From positions 1 through 42,151 of the forward strand of contig NZ_NHOA01000003.1 in NCBI RefSeq assembly GCF_002727125.1: a DNA stretch of 42,151 bases, in the 5' to 3' direction. The translations under genes were made by a program, and so were the position numbers. Below are positions 23,983 to 31,243 of the stretch, piece after piece. The first letter of the stretch is position 1, and the number at the start of each line of letters is the position of its first letter. This DNA is from Halorubrum persicum (GTDB lineage: Archaea; Halobacteriota; Halobacteria; Halobacteriales; Haloferacaceae). The notes beneath the pieces are model-generated. The model saw only the letters and a program-made list of their open reading frames with translations. It had not been told where the DNA came from and did no database searches.

Positions 23983-24516
23983 CTACTGGAACTCTTCGTC
24001 GTACAGGTCCTGTGCGTGTTCGATCGCGTCCTTCGCGGCCTGCTTGTCCTCCCAGCCGAGCGTTTCGACCTCCTTGCCGGCCTCGAGGTTCTTGTAGGTC
24101 GCGAAGAACTCGTCTATCTCGTCGAGCGTCTGCTGCGGGATGTCGTCGAGGTCCTCGATGTGGTCGAACCGGGGGTCCTCGGTCGGCACCGCGATCACCT
24201 TGTCGTCCTGCTCGCCGTCGTCGTCCATCTTCATCAGCGCGACGGGCCGGGCCTCGACCACGCAGCCGGGGAACGTCTGGTCCTCGACGAGCACCATCAC
24301 GTCGAAGGGGTCCTCGTCGTCGTAGTACGACTGCGGGATGAAGCCGTAGTCGTACGGGTAGTGGACGTTCGAGTGGAGCACCCGGTCGAGGACGACGCCG
24401 GGGATGTCCTTGTCGTACTCGTACTTGTTCCGTTCGCCTTTGAGACACTCCACGACGGCGTAAATCTCGTCCGGCGCGTTCGGTCCCGTCTCGAGATCCT
24501 CCCAGAGGTTAGCCAT
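23983..24516 (-). CDS. ppa: Inorganic pyrophosphatase (177 aa)
   Basis: A family I soluble pyrophosphatase that hydrolyses PPi to drive biosynthetic reactions. Signature residues include NKYEYDKD, YPYDYGFIPQSYYDDEDPFDVMVLV with the Asp triad, and the DDKVIAVP metal site. The length matches the hexameric archaeal/bacterial enzymes. The ATG at 24516 is chosen because the longer reading to 24672 is Arg/Ser-rich. GTACCCGGTAC (minus strand), an 11-bp inverted repeat, abuts the start codon at 24517-24527. Confidence 0.97.
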   Translation of the reverse strand: MANLWEDLETGPNAPDEIYAVVECLKGERNKYEYDKDIPGVVLDRVLHSNVHYPYDYGFIPQSYYDDEDPFDVMVLVEDQTFPGCVVEARPVALMKMDDDGEQDDKVIAVPTEDPRFDHIEDLDDIPQQTLDEIDEFFATYKNLEAGKEVETLGWEDKQAAKDAIEHAQDLYDEEFQ

Positions 24517-24980
24517 GTACCGGGTACTCCGTCCATCGGTCGCAAAGTCCTTTCGGGTTCCGTCGCGACTTCTGCCGGCGGACGCCCTCCCGCATCGGCC
24601 CAACCTCGTCGAGCGGGCTTCTCTCGCCCCCGACGTCGCTTTGCTGGTACTGCGCCGCAAGCCACGGCTCACGCCCAGATCCGCGAGTTACTCTCCTCGC
24701 TCTCGCCGAGTGTTTCACCCGCAGGTCGCATCGGTACCGGCGAGAAACACCGATATGTCGGGTGACACATTTCACCCAAACGACCCGGTTTCGTCGACGG
24801 ATTGTCGTGTATCCGACGTTACGGTACGCGATCACTCGATAGTGGCGTTTCGCCGAATCGAACTGTTCGGCCCCGTTCTCACAGGTATCGGCACGATTCG
24901 CTGCCCCGAGGTCCGCTGACGTATTAAAACGTTCGTGAACCTTGAGAAAGGTTATAAGTTCGGGTTCCCTTCCTTTAGCC
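24517..24980. other. Long intergenic region between ppa and the PadR gene
   Basis: 464 bp without a supported gene; both strands give only basic, Arg/Ser-rich readings. It holds several inverted repeats: GTACC-C-GGTAC at 24517-24527, GTGTTTC at 24710-24716 facing GAAACAC at 24744-24750, and GGGTGA-N6-TCACCC at 24760-24777. The right end carries the PadR promoter. The GC content falls towards the right half. Confidence 0.6.
24931..24958 (+). promoter_or_regulatory. PadR promoter with two palindromes and a TATA box
   Basis: GTTC-GT-GAAC (24931-24940) is followed by AACCTT-GAGA-AAGGTT (24938-24953), which overlaps the TATA box TTATAA (24952-24957). The TATA centre is 26 bp before ATG 24981, so the mRNA is leaderless. 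PadR dimers bind palindromes of this kind, so autorepression by occlusion of the TATA box is likely. Confidence 0.65.
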
Positions 24981-25340
24981 ATGTCAGAGGCACAATCAGT
25001 CGCTGATGAATCACCGACGCGAACGGCAGCGGACCTGACCGCGTTCCAACAGAACATCCTCACGATTCTCTCGGAGGAGCCCATGTACGGGCTCGCGATC
25101 AAGCGCGAGCTCGAGTCGTACTACGGCTCCGAGGTAAACCACGGGCGGCTCTACCCGAACCTCGACGACCTCGTCGAGGACGGGCTCGTCGAAAAGAGCG
25201 AACTCGACAAGCGGACCAACCAGTACGAGCTCACCGAGGCGGGCCACGACGCCGTTCTCGGCCAGCTGGAGTGGGTCCTCGACCGGTTCGTCACCGACGA
25301 GGAGCGCGCGGACGAGATCCGCGCCCTGATCAACGCGTAA
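24981..25340 (+). CDS. PadR-family transcriptional regulator (119 aa)
   Basis: A winged helix in which LTAFQQNILTILSEEPMYGLAIKRELE and VNHGRLYPNLDDLVEDGLVEK are the PadR hallmarks, with the wing NQYELTEAGHDAV. The C-terminal helix LEWVLDRFVTDEERADEIRALI would dimerise. It probably responds to a drug, phenolic compound or stress signal, as others in the family do. ATG 24981 is set by the TATA element. There is no obvious target operon beside it other than its own promoter. Confidence 0.93.
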   Translation: MSEAQSVADESPTRTAADLTAFQQNILTILSEEPMYGLAIKRELESYYGSEVNHGRLYPNLDDLVEDGLVEKSELDKRTNQYELTEAGHDAVLGQLEWVLDRFVTDEERADEIRALINA

Positions 25341-25389
25341 CGACCCCACTCATCGGTGTCTCGGGCGGCAACTGAATTTTGGCACACGC

Positions 25390-25425
25390 GCGCGGCGAAA
25401 GCCGCGCACGCTCGATCACTGAGCG
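25390..25425. terminator. Two adjacent hairpins between convergent genes
   Basis: GCGCGGC-GAAA-GCCGCGC (25390-25407) is a perfect 7-bp stem with a GNRA tetraloop. It is followed directly by CGCTC-N7-GAGCG (25409-25425). The padR stop is 49 bp to the left and the stop of the rnhA partner gene is 20 bp to the right. It is a candidate shared 3'-end structure; no long T-tract follows, so a classical terminator is not proven. Confidence 0.45.
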
Positions 25426-25445
25426 ACGGCTCCGCGAGGCCCGAC

Positions 25446-26126
25446 CTACGACGTTTCGGGACCGTCCACGTCCGCAGCGACCGCTTCGATCACGTCCAGC
25501 GACTCGTCGACGACGGCCAACTGCTCGTCGCTCGGCCAGCCGTTCCGCGGGAAGTACTCCTCTCGAAACTCCTCGCGCATCTCGGGGGTCGCGTCGTCGA
25601 CCGCGCGGACGTAGTGATTGCTCATGAACGCCGCGAAGCTCCGGGCGGTGTCGGCGTGGACCGCGTCGCGGGCGTCGGCGACCGCGTCGGCGACCGCGTC
25701 GTTGTACGCGGCGACCTCGCGGTAGCGGTCGGCGTCGCCCGGCCCCGACAGCGAGACCTCGACGGCCCGGTCCGTGGTCTCGATCCTGTCGAGTTGGACG
25801 GTCCCCGCCTCCATCCACTCCTCGGGGTACAACACGAGCGTGTCGTCGTCCTCGCGGATCCGCGGGACGTAGTCGTGGCTTCCGACCAGCTCGTCGCGAC
25901 GTTCGCGGTAGAACGCGGCGGCCGACTCCTCCTCCGTCCGTCGGGCGAGCCGGGTGAGCCGTTCCGCCTCGTCGACGGTCTCGGTCGGCACGTCCGGGAC
26001 GCGATCGTCGGCGTCGTCATCGGCCTCGCCGCCGGCTCCCTCCGCCTCCCCGTCGGTTTCCGCCGCCAGTACCTCGCGGGCCCGTTCTTTCGCCCACTCC
26101 GGGGGCTCGTCGTTAGTTCGCGTCAT
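25446..26126 (-). CDS. rnhA-associated protein, function unknown (226 aa)
   Basis: An acidic protein of the type annotated in haloarchaea as the rnhA operon protein. It starts MTRTNDEPPEWAKERAREVL, has an Asp/Glu/Gly-rich linker (25-45), then YRERRDELVGSHDYVPRIRE and LVLYPEEWMEAGTVQLDRIE, and a helical C-terminal domain including ARSFAAFMSNHYVRAVDDATPEM. No catalytic motif is known to me. Its start overlaps the rnhA stop by 14 bp, so co-translation is likely and a role in RNA-DNA hybrid or primer processing is plausible by context only. Confidence 0.82.
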   Translation of the reverse strand: MTRTNDEPPEWAKERAREVLAAETDGEAEGAGGEADDDADDRVPDVPTETVDEAERLTRLARRTEEESAAAFYRERRDELVGSHDYVPRIREDDDTLVLYPEEWMEAGTVQLDRIETTDRAVEVSLSGPGDADRYREVAAYNDAVADAVADARDAVHADTARSFAAFMSNHYVRAVDDATPEMREEFREEYFPRNGWPSDEQLAVVDESLDVIEAVAADVDGPETS

Positions 26127-26709
26127 CGAGTGCCTCGTTCGCCAGTTCGTCGGCGCGTTCGTTTATCTCTCGCGGAACGTGGCCGATCGACCACCGGTCG
26201 AACCGCTCCAACAGCTCCCGGACGCGGACCCGCTTCTCGCGGAGCTCGGGGTCGTTGGCGTTCCACTCGCCGCGCACCTGTTTGACGATCAGCTGGGAGT
26301 CGCCGCGGACGTCGATCTCGTCGAAGCCGTACTCGTCGGCGGCCTCCAGCGCCCGGATCAGTGCGGCGTACTCGGCCTGGTTGTTGGTGGCGCGACCGAT
26401 CCGCTCGCCGCCCTCGGCGACGATCCCGTCTGCGGTAACCAGACACCAGCCGACTCCGGCCGGTCCGGGATTGCCGCGCGAGCCCCCGTCGAAGTAGACG
26501 TGCGCGCGTCCGCCGCCCTCGCTCAGCAGGGTCGTCAGCCGGGTCGGGTCGCTTCCTTGCACGACGACCTTGTCGTCGTACGCGACGGCGACGGAGCCCT
26601 CTCGCTCGGCGCGCCACCGCTCGTGGGCGGTGTTCCCCTCCTCGATCCGGACGCCGGCGTCCGCCAACCGGGCTCGCGCGGTCGCCGGATCGCAGTCGAT
26701 CGTGGGCAT
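26113..26709 (-). CDS. rnhA: Ribonuclease HI with an N-terminal extension (198 aa)
   Basis: Degrades the RNA strand of RNA-DNA hybrids. The catalytic acids are Asp74 (VYFDGGSRGNPGP), Glu113 (NNQAEYAAL), Asp137 (VRGDSQLIVKQV) and Asp187 (NERADELANEA). Residues 1-65 form an extension that ends in AVAYDDKVVVQGSDPTRLTTLL and resembles the TBP-like substrate-binding module of RNase HIII; extended RNase HI is known in Halobacterium. The ATG at 26709 avoids a basic stretch. It overlaps its downstream partner gene. Confidence 0.93.
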   Translation of the reverse strand: MPTIDCDPATARARLADAGVRIEEGNTAHERWRAEREGSVAVAYDDKVVVQGSDPTRLTTLLSEGGGRAHVYFDGGSRGNPGPAGVGWCLVTADGIVAEGGERIGRATNNQAEYAALIRALEAADEYGFDEIDVRGDSQLIVKQVRGEWNANDPELREKRVRVRELLERFDRWSIGHVPREINERADELANEALDDAN

Positions 26710-26811
26710 TCGGTCGGGCTCCGCGCTCCCGGGACAAAGGGTTGTCCGTCCGCCGTGGCGGACGTGAGACCGCCAGCGGCGCCGTCGTGTGACTACCGTT
26801 TCCCTCACGAA

Positions 26812-26843
26812 ATTTTAAGTTAATCCGTTTGGATAGTATATAA
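26812..26843 (+). promoter_or_regulatory. Two TATA-like elements before the TFB gene
   Basis: TTTTAA (26813-26818) is centred about 33 bp before the ATG at 26849 and fits a short-leader transcript. A stronger consensus, TATATAAA (26837-26844), is only about 6 bp before the ATG, too close to drive a full-length mRNA. It overlaps the expected start region of the first promoter, so TBP/TFB bound there could compete with it. Confidence 0.4.
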
Positions 26844-26848
26844 ATGCG

Positions 26849-27841
26849 ATGACACGGCCAACCCGGCAACGGGATCACGACCGGCAGCGTGTGCGGGACG
26901 AGGACGACGCCGAGACCGAAACCGACGCCGAGGGGGTCGACGCCGACGGGGTAGACCCCGAGGAGTTCGACCCCGAAGAGCTCACCCGGACGGCCGACGG
27001 GGAGCTGATCCACGAGGAGACGGGGCTCATTGTCGAAGAGGAACAGATCGATCCCGGCCCGGAGTGGCGCGCGTTCAACCACTCCGAGCGGCAGGAGAAG
27101 TCGCGCGTCGGCGCCCCGACGACGAAGACGATGCACGACAAGGGGCTGACGACGACGATCGACTGGAAGGACAAAGACGCGTACGGGCGCTCTATCTCTT
27201 CGAAAAAGCGGTCGCAGATGCACCGGCTGCGCAAGTGGCAGGAGCGCATTCGGACGAAGGACGCGGGCGAGCGCAACCTCCAGTTCGCGCTCTCGGAGAT
27301 CGACCGGATGGCGAGCGCCCTCGGCGTTCCGCGGTCGGTACGCGAGGTCGCCTCCGTCATCTACCGACGCGCCCTCAACGAGGACCTGATCCGCGGGCGC
27401 TCGATCGAGGGCGTCTCGACCGCCGCCCTCTACGCCGCCTGTCGCAAGGAGGGGATCCCGCGCTCGCTCGAGGAGATCTCGGACGTGTCGCGGGTCGACC
27501 GCAAGGAGATCGGGCGCACGTACCGCTACATCTCCCAGGAGCTCGGCTTGGAGATGCGACCCGTCGACCCGAAGAAGTACGTTCCGCGGTTCTCTTCGGA
27601 GCTCGAACTGAGCGAAGAGGTCCAGTCGAAGGCCAACGAGATCATCGAGACCACGGCCGACCAGGGGCTTCTCTCCGGAAAGTCACCCACGGGATACGCC
27701 GCGGCCGCGATCTACGCCGCGTCGCTGCTGTGTAACGAGAAGAAGACCCAGCGCGAGGTCGCCGACGTGGCGCAGGTCACCGAGGTCACCATCCGCAACC
27801 GGTACCAAGAGCAGATCGAAGCGATGGGGATCCACAGCTAG
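26849..27841 (+). CDS. Transcription initiation factor TFB without zinc-ribbon cysteines (330 aa)
   Basis: A general transcription factor B that brings RNA polymerase to TBP-bound promoters. After an acidic N-terminus the place of the zinc ribbon (about 40-66) reads [20 protein letters not shown], then [21 protein letters not shown]; no cysteine is present. The B-finger block [23 protein letters not shown] (82-104) and both cyclin repeats (about 130-225 and 228-330) are intact, with [13 protein letters not shown] and [20 protein letters not shown]. The gene is divergent from rnhA. How it recruits polymerase without the ribbon is unclear; other TFBs in the genome may share the work. Confidence 0.95.
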   Translation: MTRPTRQRDHDRQRVRDEDDAETETDAEGVDADGVDPEEFDPEELTRTADGELIHEETGLIVEEEQIDPGPEWRAFNHSERQEKSRVGAPTTKTMHDKGLTTTIDWKDKDAYGRSISSKKRSQMHRLRKWQERIRTKDAGERNLQFALSEIDRMASALGVPRSVREVASVIYRRALNEDLIRGRSIEGVSTAALYAACRKEGIPRSLEEISDVSRVDRKEIGRTYRYISQELGLEMRPVDPKKYVPRFSSELELSEEVQSKANEIIETTADQGLLSGKSPTGYAAAAIYAASLLCNEKKTQREVADVAQVTEVTIRNRYQEQIEAMGIHS

Positions 27842-27932
27842 GCGCCGCCGCGACCGCCCTCTCCGTCTTTTCGGCCCCTTTCCTCCCGCCCGCTAGCAAC
27901 GTTCAAGCCGCCGCGCCACGAACGGTCGACGA

Positions 27933-29258
27933 ATGCGGCTCGACGAGTTCATCGAGTTCGAGGCGAACGAGCGCGCCGAGCGGCGGCGCCTCGCCGCCGA
28001 GAAGGATTACGGGGTTCTCGACCACCTCGACTCCTTCGAGCGGCGCTTCGAGGAGCACATCTCGGACGACGCCGTGGTCGGCAGCGTCTCGCCGTCGATC
28101 TTCGTCGGCCGTGCGAACTACCCCAACGTCTCGACCGGGCTGCTCTCGCCGGTCGGGCGCGAGGAGCGCGCGGACGCGTTCGAGACCTCCGCGGCGTGGT
28201 ACGACGAGGGCGTCTCCATCTCGGACGTGTTCGACCGTCGGACCAGCCTGCTCAACTCGACGCGGGGAGTCGACGTGGCGGACGCCGGGGCGACCGGCGG
28301 GGTGAAGTCGGTCGGCGGCGGCGGTCCGGCCGAGAGCGTCCACGACGCGTGGGACGGGTGGTTGGGCGTTCAACGCGAGGTCGCGATCGCGGACCGCCCG
28401 GTCGACGTGGAGATCGGCCTCGACGGCACCCCCGATCTCGACTTCGACGTCGGGACGGAGGACATCAAGACGCCGACCGGCCCGCGCGCGGCGGCCAGGA
28501 CCGCCGACCTCGGCGAGAATCCGCACGTCCCCCGCCCGGTGAAGAAGACGCTCGAAGACGACGACTGGCGCGCCGAGGGCGCGATGACGTACCTCTACCG
28601 CCGCGGGTTCGACGTGTACGAGATCAACACGATCCTCTCCGCGGGGGCGCTCGGCCGCGGACGGAACCGACGGCTCGTCCCGACGCGCTGGTCGATCACG
28701 GCCGTCGACGACACGGTCGGGCAGTTCCTCCGCGGCTCGATCCGCGACAATCCGACCGTCGACCGGATCGAGGTCCACCGCAACGAGTACCTCGGCAACG
28801 CCTTCTGGGTGATCCTCGTGCCGGGACGGTGGGAGTACGAGCTCGTCGAGATGAAGTCCCCCGGCTCGATCTGGAACCCCGATCCCGAGGCGGGGGTGTA
28901 CCTCGCGGCCGCCAGCGAGGGCCGTGAGGGCCGGACCGGCTACGTCGAGGAGACCGCGGGCGCCTACTACGCGGCCCGGCTCGGCGTCTTGGAACACCTC
29001 GACGACCGCGGGCGACAGGCGAAGGCGCTCGTGCTCCGGCACGTCTCCGACGACTACTGGGGTCCGGTCGGCGTCTGGCAGGTGCGCGAGGCGGTCCGGA
29101 ACGCCTTCGAGGGAGAGCACGGGGCCGCGGAAACGTTCGGCGAGGCGGTCCGCGGCGTCGCCGACCACCTCCCCGTGTCGCTCGGTCGCCTCCGACGGAA
29201 ATCGACGATGGCGGCCGGGCTGCAGGCGAATATCGGGGACTTCGTCGACGCGGGGTGA
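27933..29258 (+). CDS. nreA: Archaeal DNA repair protein NreA-like (441 aa)
   Basis: Matches the archaeal Nre repair family (N- and C-terminal Nre domains). The N-terminus MRLDEFIEFEANERAERRRL precedes VGSVSPSIFVGRANYPNVSTGLLSP and a long second domain with ALGRGRNRRLVPTRWSITAVDDTV and RHVSDDYWGPVGVWQVRE. In Haloferax NreA acts in recovery from DNA damage, partly through PCNA. The C-terminal QANIGDFV (431-438) fits a degenerate PIP box (Q-x-x-I-x-x-F-V). It lies downstream of TFB on the same strand after a 91-bp gap. Confidence 0.92.
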   Translation: MRLDEFIEFEANERAERRRLAAEKDYGVLDHLDSFERRFEEHISDDAVVGSVSPSIFVGRANYPNVSTGLLSPVGREERADAFETSAAWYDEGVSISDVFDRRTSLLNSTRGVDVADAGATGGVKSVGGGGPAESVHDAWDGWLGVQREVAIADRPVDVEIGLDGTPDLDFDVGTEDIKTPTGPRAAARTADLGENPHVPRPVKKTLEDDDWRAEGAMTYLYRRGFDVYEINTILSAGALGRGRNRRLVPTRWSITAVDDTVGQFLRGSIRDNPTVDRIEVHRNEYLGNAFWVILVPGRWEYELVEMKSPGSIWNPDPEAGVYLAAASEGREGRTGYVEETAGAYYAARLGVLEHLDDRGRQAKALVLRHVSDDYWGPVGVWQVREAVRNAFEGEHGAAETFGEAVRGVADHLPVSLGRLRRKSTMAAGLQANIGDFVDAG

Positions 29259-29318
29259 GGGGGCGGCGGCGTCCGCCTCTCCCGACCGTTTTAGTCGCCC
29301 CGGTGAGTGGGAGCCCAC

Positions 29319-29570
29319 ATGGTACCGATGGTCCCCGCGTTCGGCGGTGTTCCCGGCGGTCCGGAGCTGCTGATCCTCCTCGTCGTCCTCGTGCTCCTCT
29401 TCGGCGTCCCCCTCGTCGTCATCGCGGGGGTCGTGTTGTTTTTCAGAACGCGCTCGGACGGCGCCGATGCCGACGCCGACCGGATCGCGGAACTGGAGGC
29501 GGAGGTCGAGCGCCTCCGCGAGAAAGTGGACGACGAACCGGCCGAGAGCGACGGCGACGATCGCGGATAA
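29319..29570 (+). CDS. Small membrane protein with TatA-like N-terminus and coiled coil (83 aa)
   Basis: The product begins MVPMVPAFGGVPGGPELLIL and continues as a long hydrophobic helix (to about residue 42), then a charged helix with heptad spacing (RIAELEAEVERLREKVDDE). The GGPELLI block recalls TatA, but the hydrophobic stretch is longer and the amphipathic helix is absent, so it is not a normal TatA. ATG 29319 fits the TATA-like GTTTTAG at 29288-29294. Function unknown; perhaps a membrane-anchored assembly protein. Confidence 0.75.
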   Translation: MVPMVPAFGGVPGGPELLILLVVLVLLFGVPLVVIAGVVLFFRTRSDGADADADRIAELEAEVERLREKVDDEPAESDGDDRG

Positions 29571-29623
29571 GCCGACGCGCCGAGTGCGACCGAGGCCGGG
29601 GTGAGGGGTCGCGGTAGTCCCGA

Positions 29624-29947
29624 TCAGTCCTCGGCCCAGTAGTACAGCTCCTCGCGTGGCGCGTCACAGTTCGGGCAGCTTTCCGGGAGCTCGGTCCCGA
29701 TCTCGCCCATCTCGCCGCACTCCCAGCACCGCCACATCACGTAGGCGGTCCCGAACACGTCGCGGGCGTCCGTGAGCGTCAGCGGCTCCGACCCCGACGG
29801 CGACGACACGTAGAAGCCGTCGTCGTCGACCCCGCGAACCGTCCCGAGCTGGTCTCCGTCCTCGTTGTACACGGACTGGCCGATGCTCACGTCGGCGAAC
29901 ACGGGTTCTTCGCTGGCCATGCGCGGCTGTACGCGCTGATCCGTCAT
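29624..29947 (-). CDS. Small protein with C-terminal rubredoxin-like zinc ribbon (107 aa)
   Basis: An N-terminal SH3-like or PRC-barrel-like part (VSIGQSVYNEDGDQLGTVRG, then VDDDGFYVSSPSG) is followed by MWRCWECGEMGEIG and CPNCDAPREELYYW, a four-cysteine knuckle pair that should bind zinc or iron. Several haloarchaea have a protein of this layout; its role is unknown. The ATG at 29947 is used; ATG 29920 is a reasonable alternative, giving 98 residues. The 145 bp beyond the start hold no gene. Confidence 0.85.
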   Translation of the reverse strand: MTDQRVQPRMASEEPVFADVSIGQSVYNEDGDQLGTVRGVDDDGFYVSSPSGSEPLTLTDARDVFGTAYVMWRCWECGEMGEIGTELPESCPNCDAPREELYYWAED

Positions 29948-30092
29948 AAGTGTGGTAGGTGATAGCACGACTATCGAAGCGTCCGTGTCAGCGAGACGCT
30001 CAGCGGCCTGTCGTGCTGGGAACGGACCGATACTGCGTCGGCGACGGGTCGGCGGCGAACACCGCCCAATCCGCCCACGCTCGAACGACGAC

Positions 30093-31091
30093 TCAGGCGA
30101 CCGGCGTGCGCTCGACGACGGTGCCGTTCACGGTCGGGTACTGCTCGACGATTTCGCCCTCCGCCAAGTCGCCGTCCTCGACCATCTCCTCGAGGAGCCA
30201 CCACGCGACCTCGACGTGGTCCGACTTGACGGTGTAGAACTCCTCGGGGACGCCGAGCGCGTCGAAGCGGTCGGGGTCCGCGAACGCTTTCCCGTAGACG
30301 AGGGTGCCGTCGTCGGTCACCTCGTCGAACTCGCGGCGGATGTTCTTCGCCATCCGCTTGAGCCGGTTCCGGTGTTGGGCGGCGTCCTTGAACACGGACG
30401 TACAGAAGTACACCTTCTCGTGGCTCGCCATCTCCGAGACGATCGCGTCGTCCTTCGACCCCTCGACGGCGGACATGTGGCCCTCCTGCAGTTCGAAGCC
30501 CTCCTCCTGCATCCGGCGGTAGTTCCCGTCGGACATCTCGAACTCGTTGATGTTACAGAACTCCGCGGCGCCCTCGTCGAGGAACTCCAAGAACTCCGGC
30601 TCCGCGCGGATGCCGGGGATCTCGAAGGCGGGGGTAAGCCCCTCTTCGCGGGCGATGTGGAGGATCTCTTCCCACTCGGTCCCGTGCATGTCGCCCCACA
30701 TCTCGAGCGGCGGGTGGAAGCGGATCTCGTCGAGACCGGCCTCCGAGAGGCGGCGCATGTTCTCGCGCCCGCCCGTGACCCCGGTGTAGAGGTGGGTGTG
30801 GTGGTCCTCGCCGAACTCGTCTTTCAGCAGTTCGAGGTACCGGGTCGTCTTCGCCATCGCCTCCTGCGGTTCGCCGCCGGTGATCGAGGTGCCGAGCGCG
30901 CTCATGCGCTTGGCCTCCGCGATCACGTCCTCGTCGGACTCGACCTTCCGCTCGTTGGCGTACACGTCGGTGACGTTCTTCCGGTTCTCTCCGAGGGGGC
31001 AGTAGAAGCAGTCCCGCTGGTCGCAGTAGCCGTAGACGAAAAGCACCATCTTCCCGCCCTTGGCGCACTGTTCACAGCCCTTGGAGATCAT
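30093..31091 (-). CDS. Radical SAM protein of the archaeal COG2108 type (332 aa)
   Basis: The N-terminus has a CEQC pair (Cys6, Cys9), then YGYCDQRDCFYCPLGENRKN with Cys23, Cys28 and Cys31: a CX4CX2C arrangement instead of the standard CX3CX2C. ITGGEPQEA (70-78) is the SAM-binding GGEP motif, and TPAFEIPGIRAEPEFLEFLD fits the TIM-barrel core. It resembles a pyruvate-formate-lyase-activating-enzyme-related archaeal family of unknown reaction. The extra N-terminal cysteines could bind zinc or a second cluster. It stands alone, so the substrate cannot be guessed from neighbours. Confidence 0.85.
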   Translation of the reverse strand: MISKGCEQCAKGGKMVLFVYGYCDQRDCFYCPLGENRKNVTDVYANERKVESDEDVIAEAKRMSALGTSITGGEPQEAMAKTTRYLELLKDEFGEDHHTHLYTGVTGGRENMRRLSEAGLDEIRFHPPLEMWGDMHGTEWEEILHIAREEGLTPAFEIPGIRAEPEFLEFLDEGAAEFCNINEFEMSDGNYRRMQEEGFELQEGHMSAVEGSKDDAIVSEMASHEKVYFCTSVFKDAAQHRNRLKRMAKNIRREFDEVTDDGTLVYGKAFADPDRFDALGVPEEFYTVKSDHVEVAWWLLEEMVEDGDLAEGEIVEQYPTVNGTVVERTPVA

Positions 31092-31243
31092 CTACTCCCC
31101 TCTACCGGCCGCGGCCTCAAAAAGCGTCCGAACTGTGCGCCCCCGGGTGAGCCGTTATCACGGGGGGTTCCACGGGGCTCTCGAACCGGTCCGTTTCCCG
31201 AAACGAACACAAAGTATGTACCTCCCCCCGCACGACGGCGGGT

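Noticed and set aside
24710-24750. GTGTTTC/GAAACAC inverted repeat as a tRNA or small RNA remnant
   Set aside because: Short arms with a 27-bp gap and no T-loop or anticodon-like features; listed only within the intergenic description.
24515-24919. Possible small gene in the ppa-padR gap
   Set aside because: The product is basic and Arg/Ser-rich, unlike haloarchaeal proteins, and lacks a promoter at a sensible distance.
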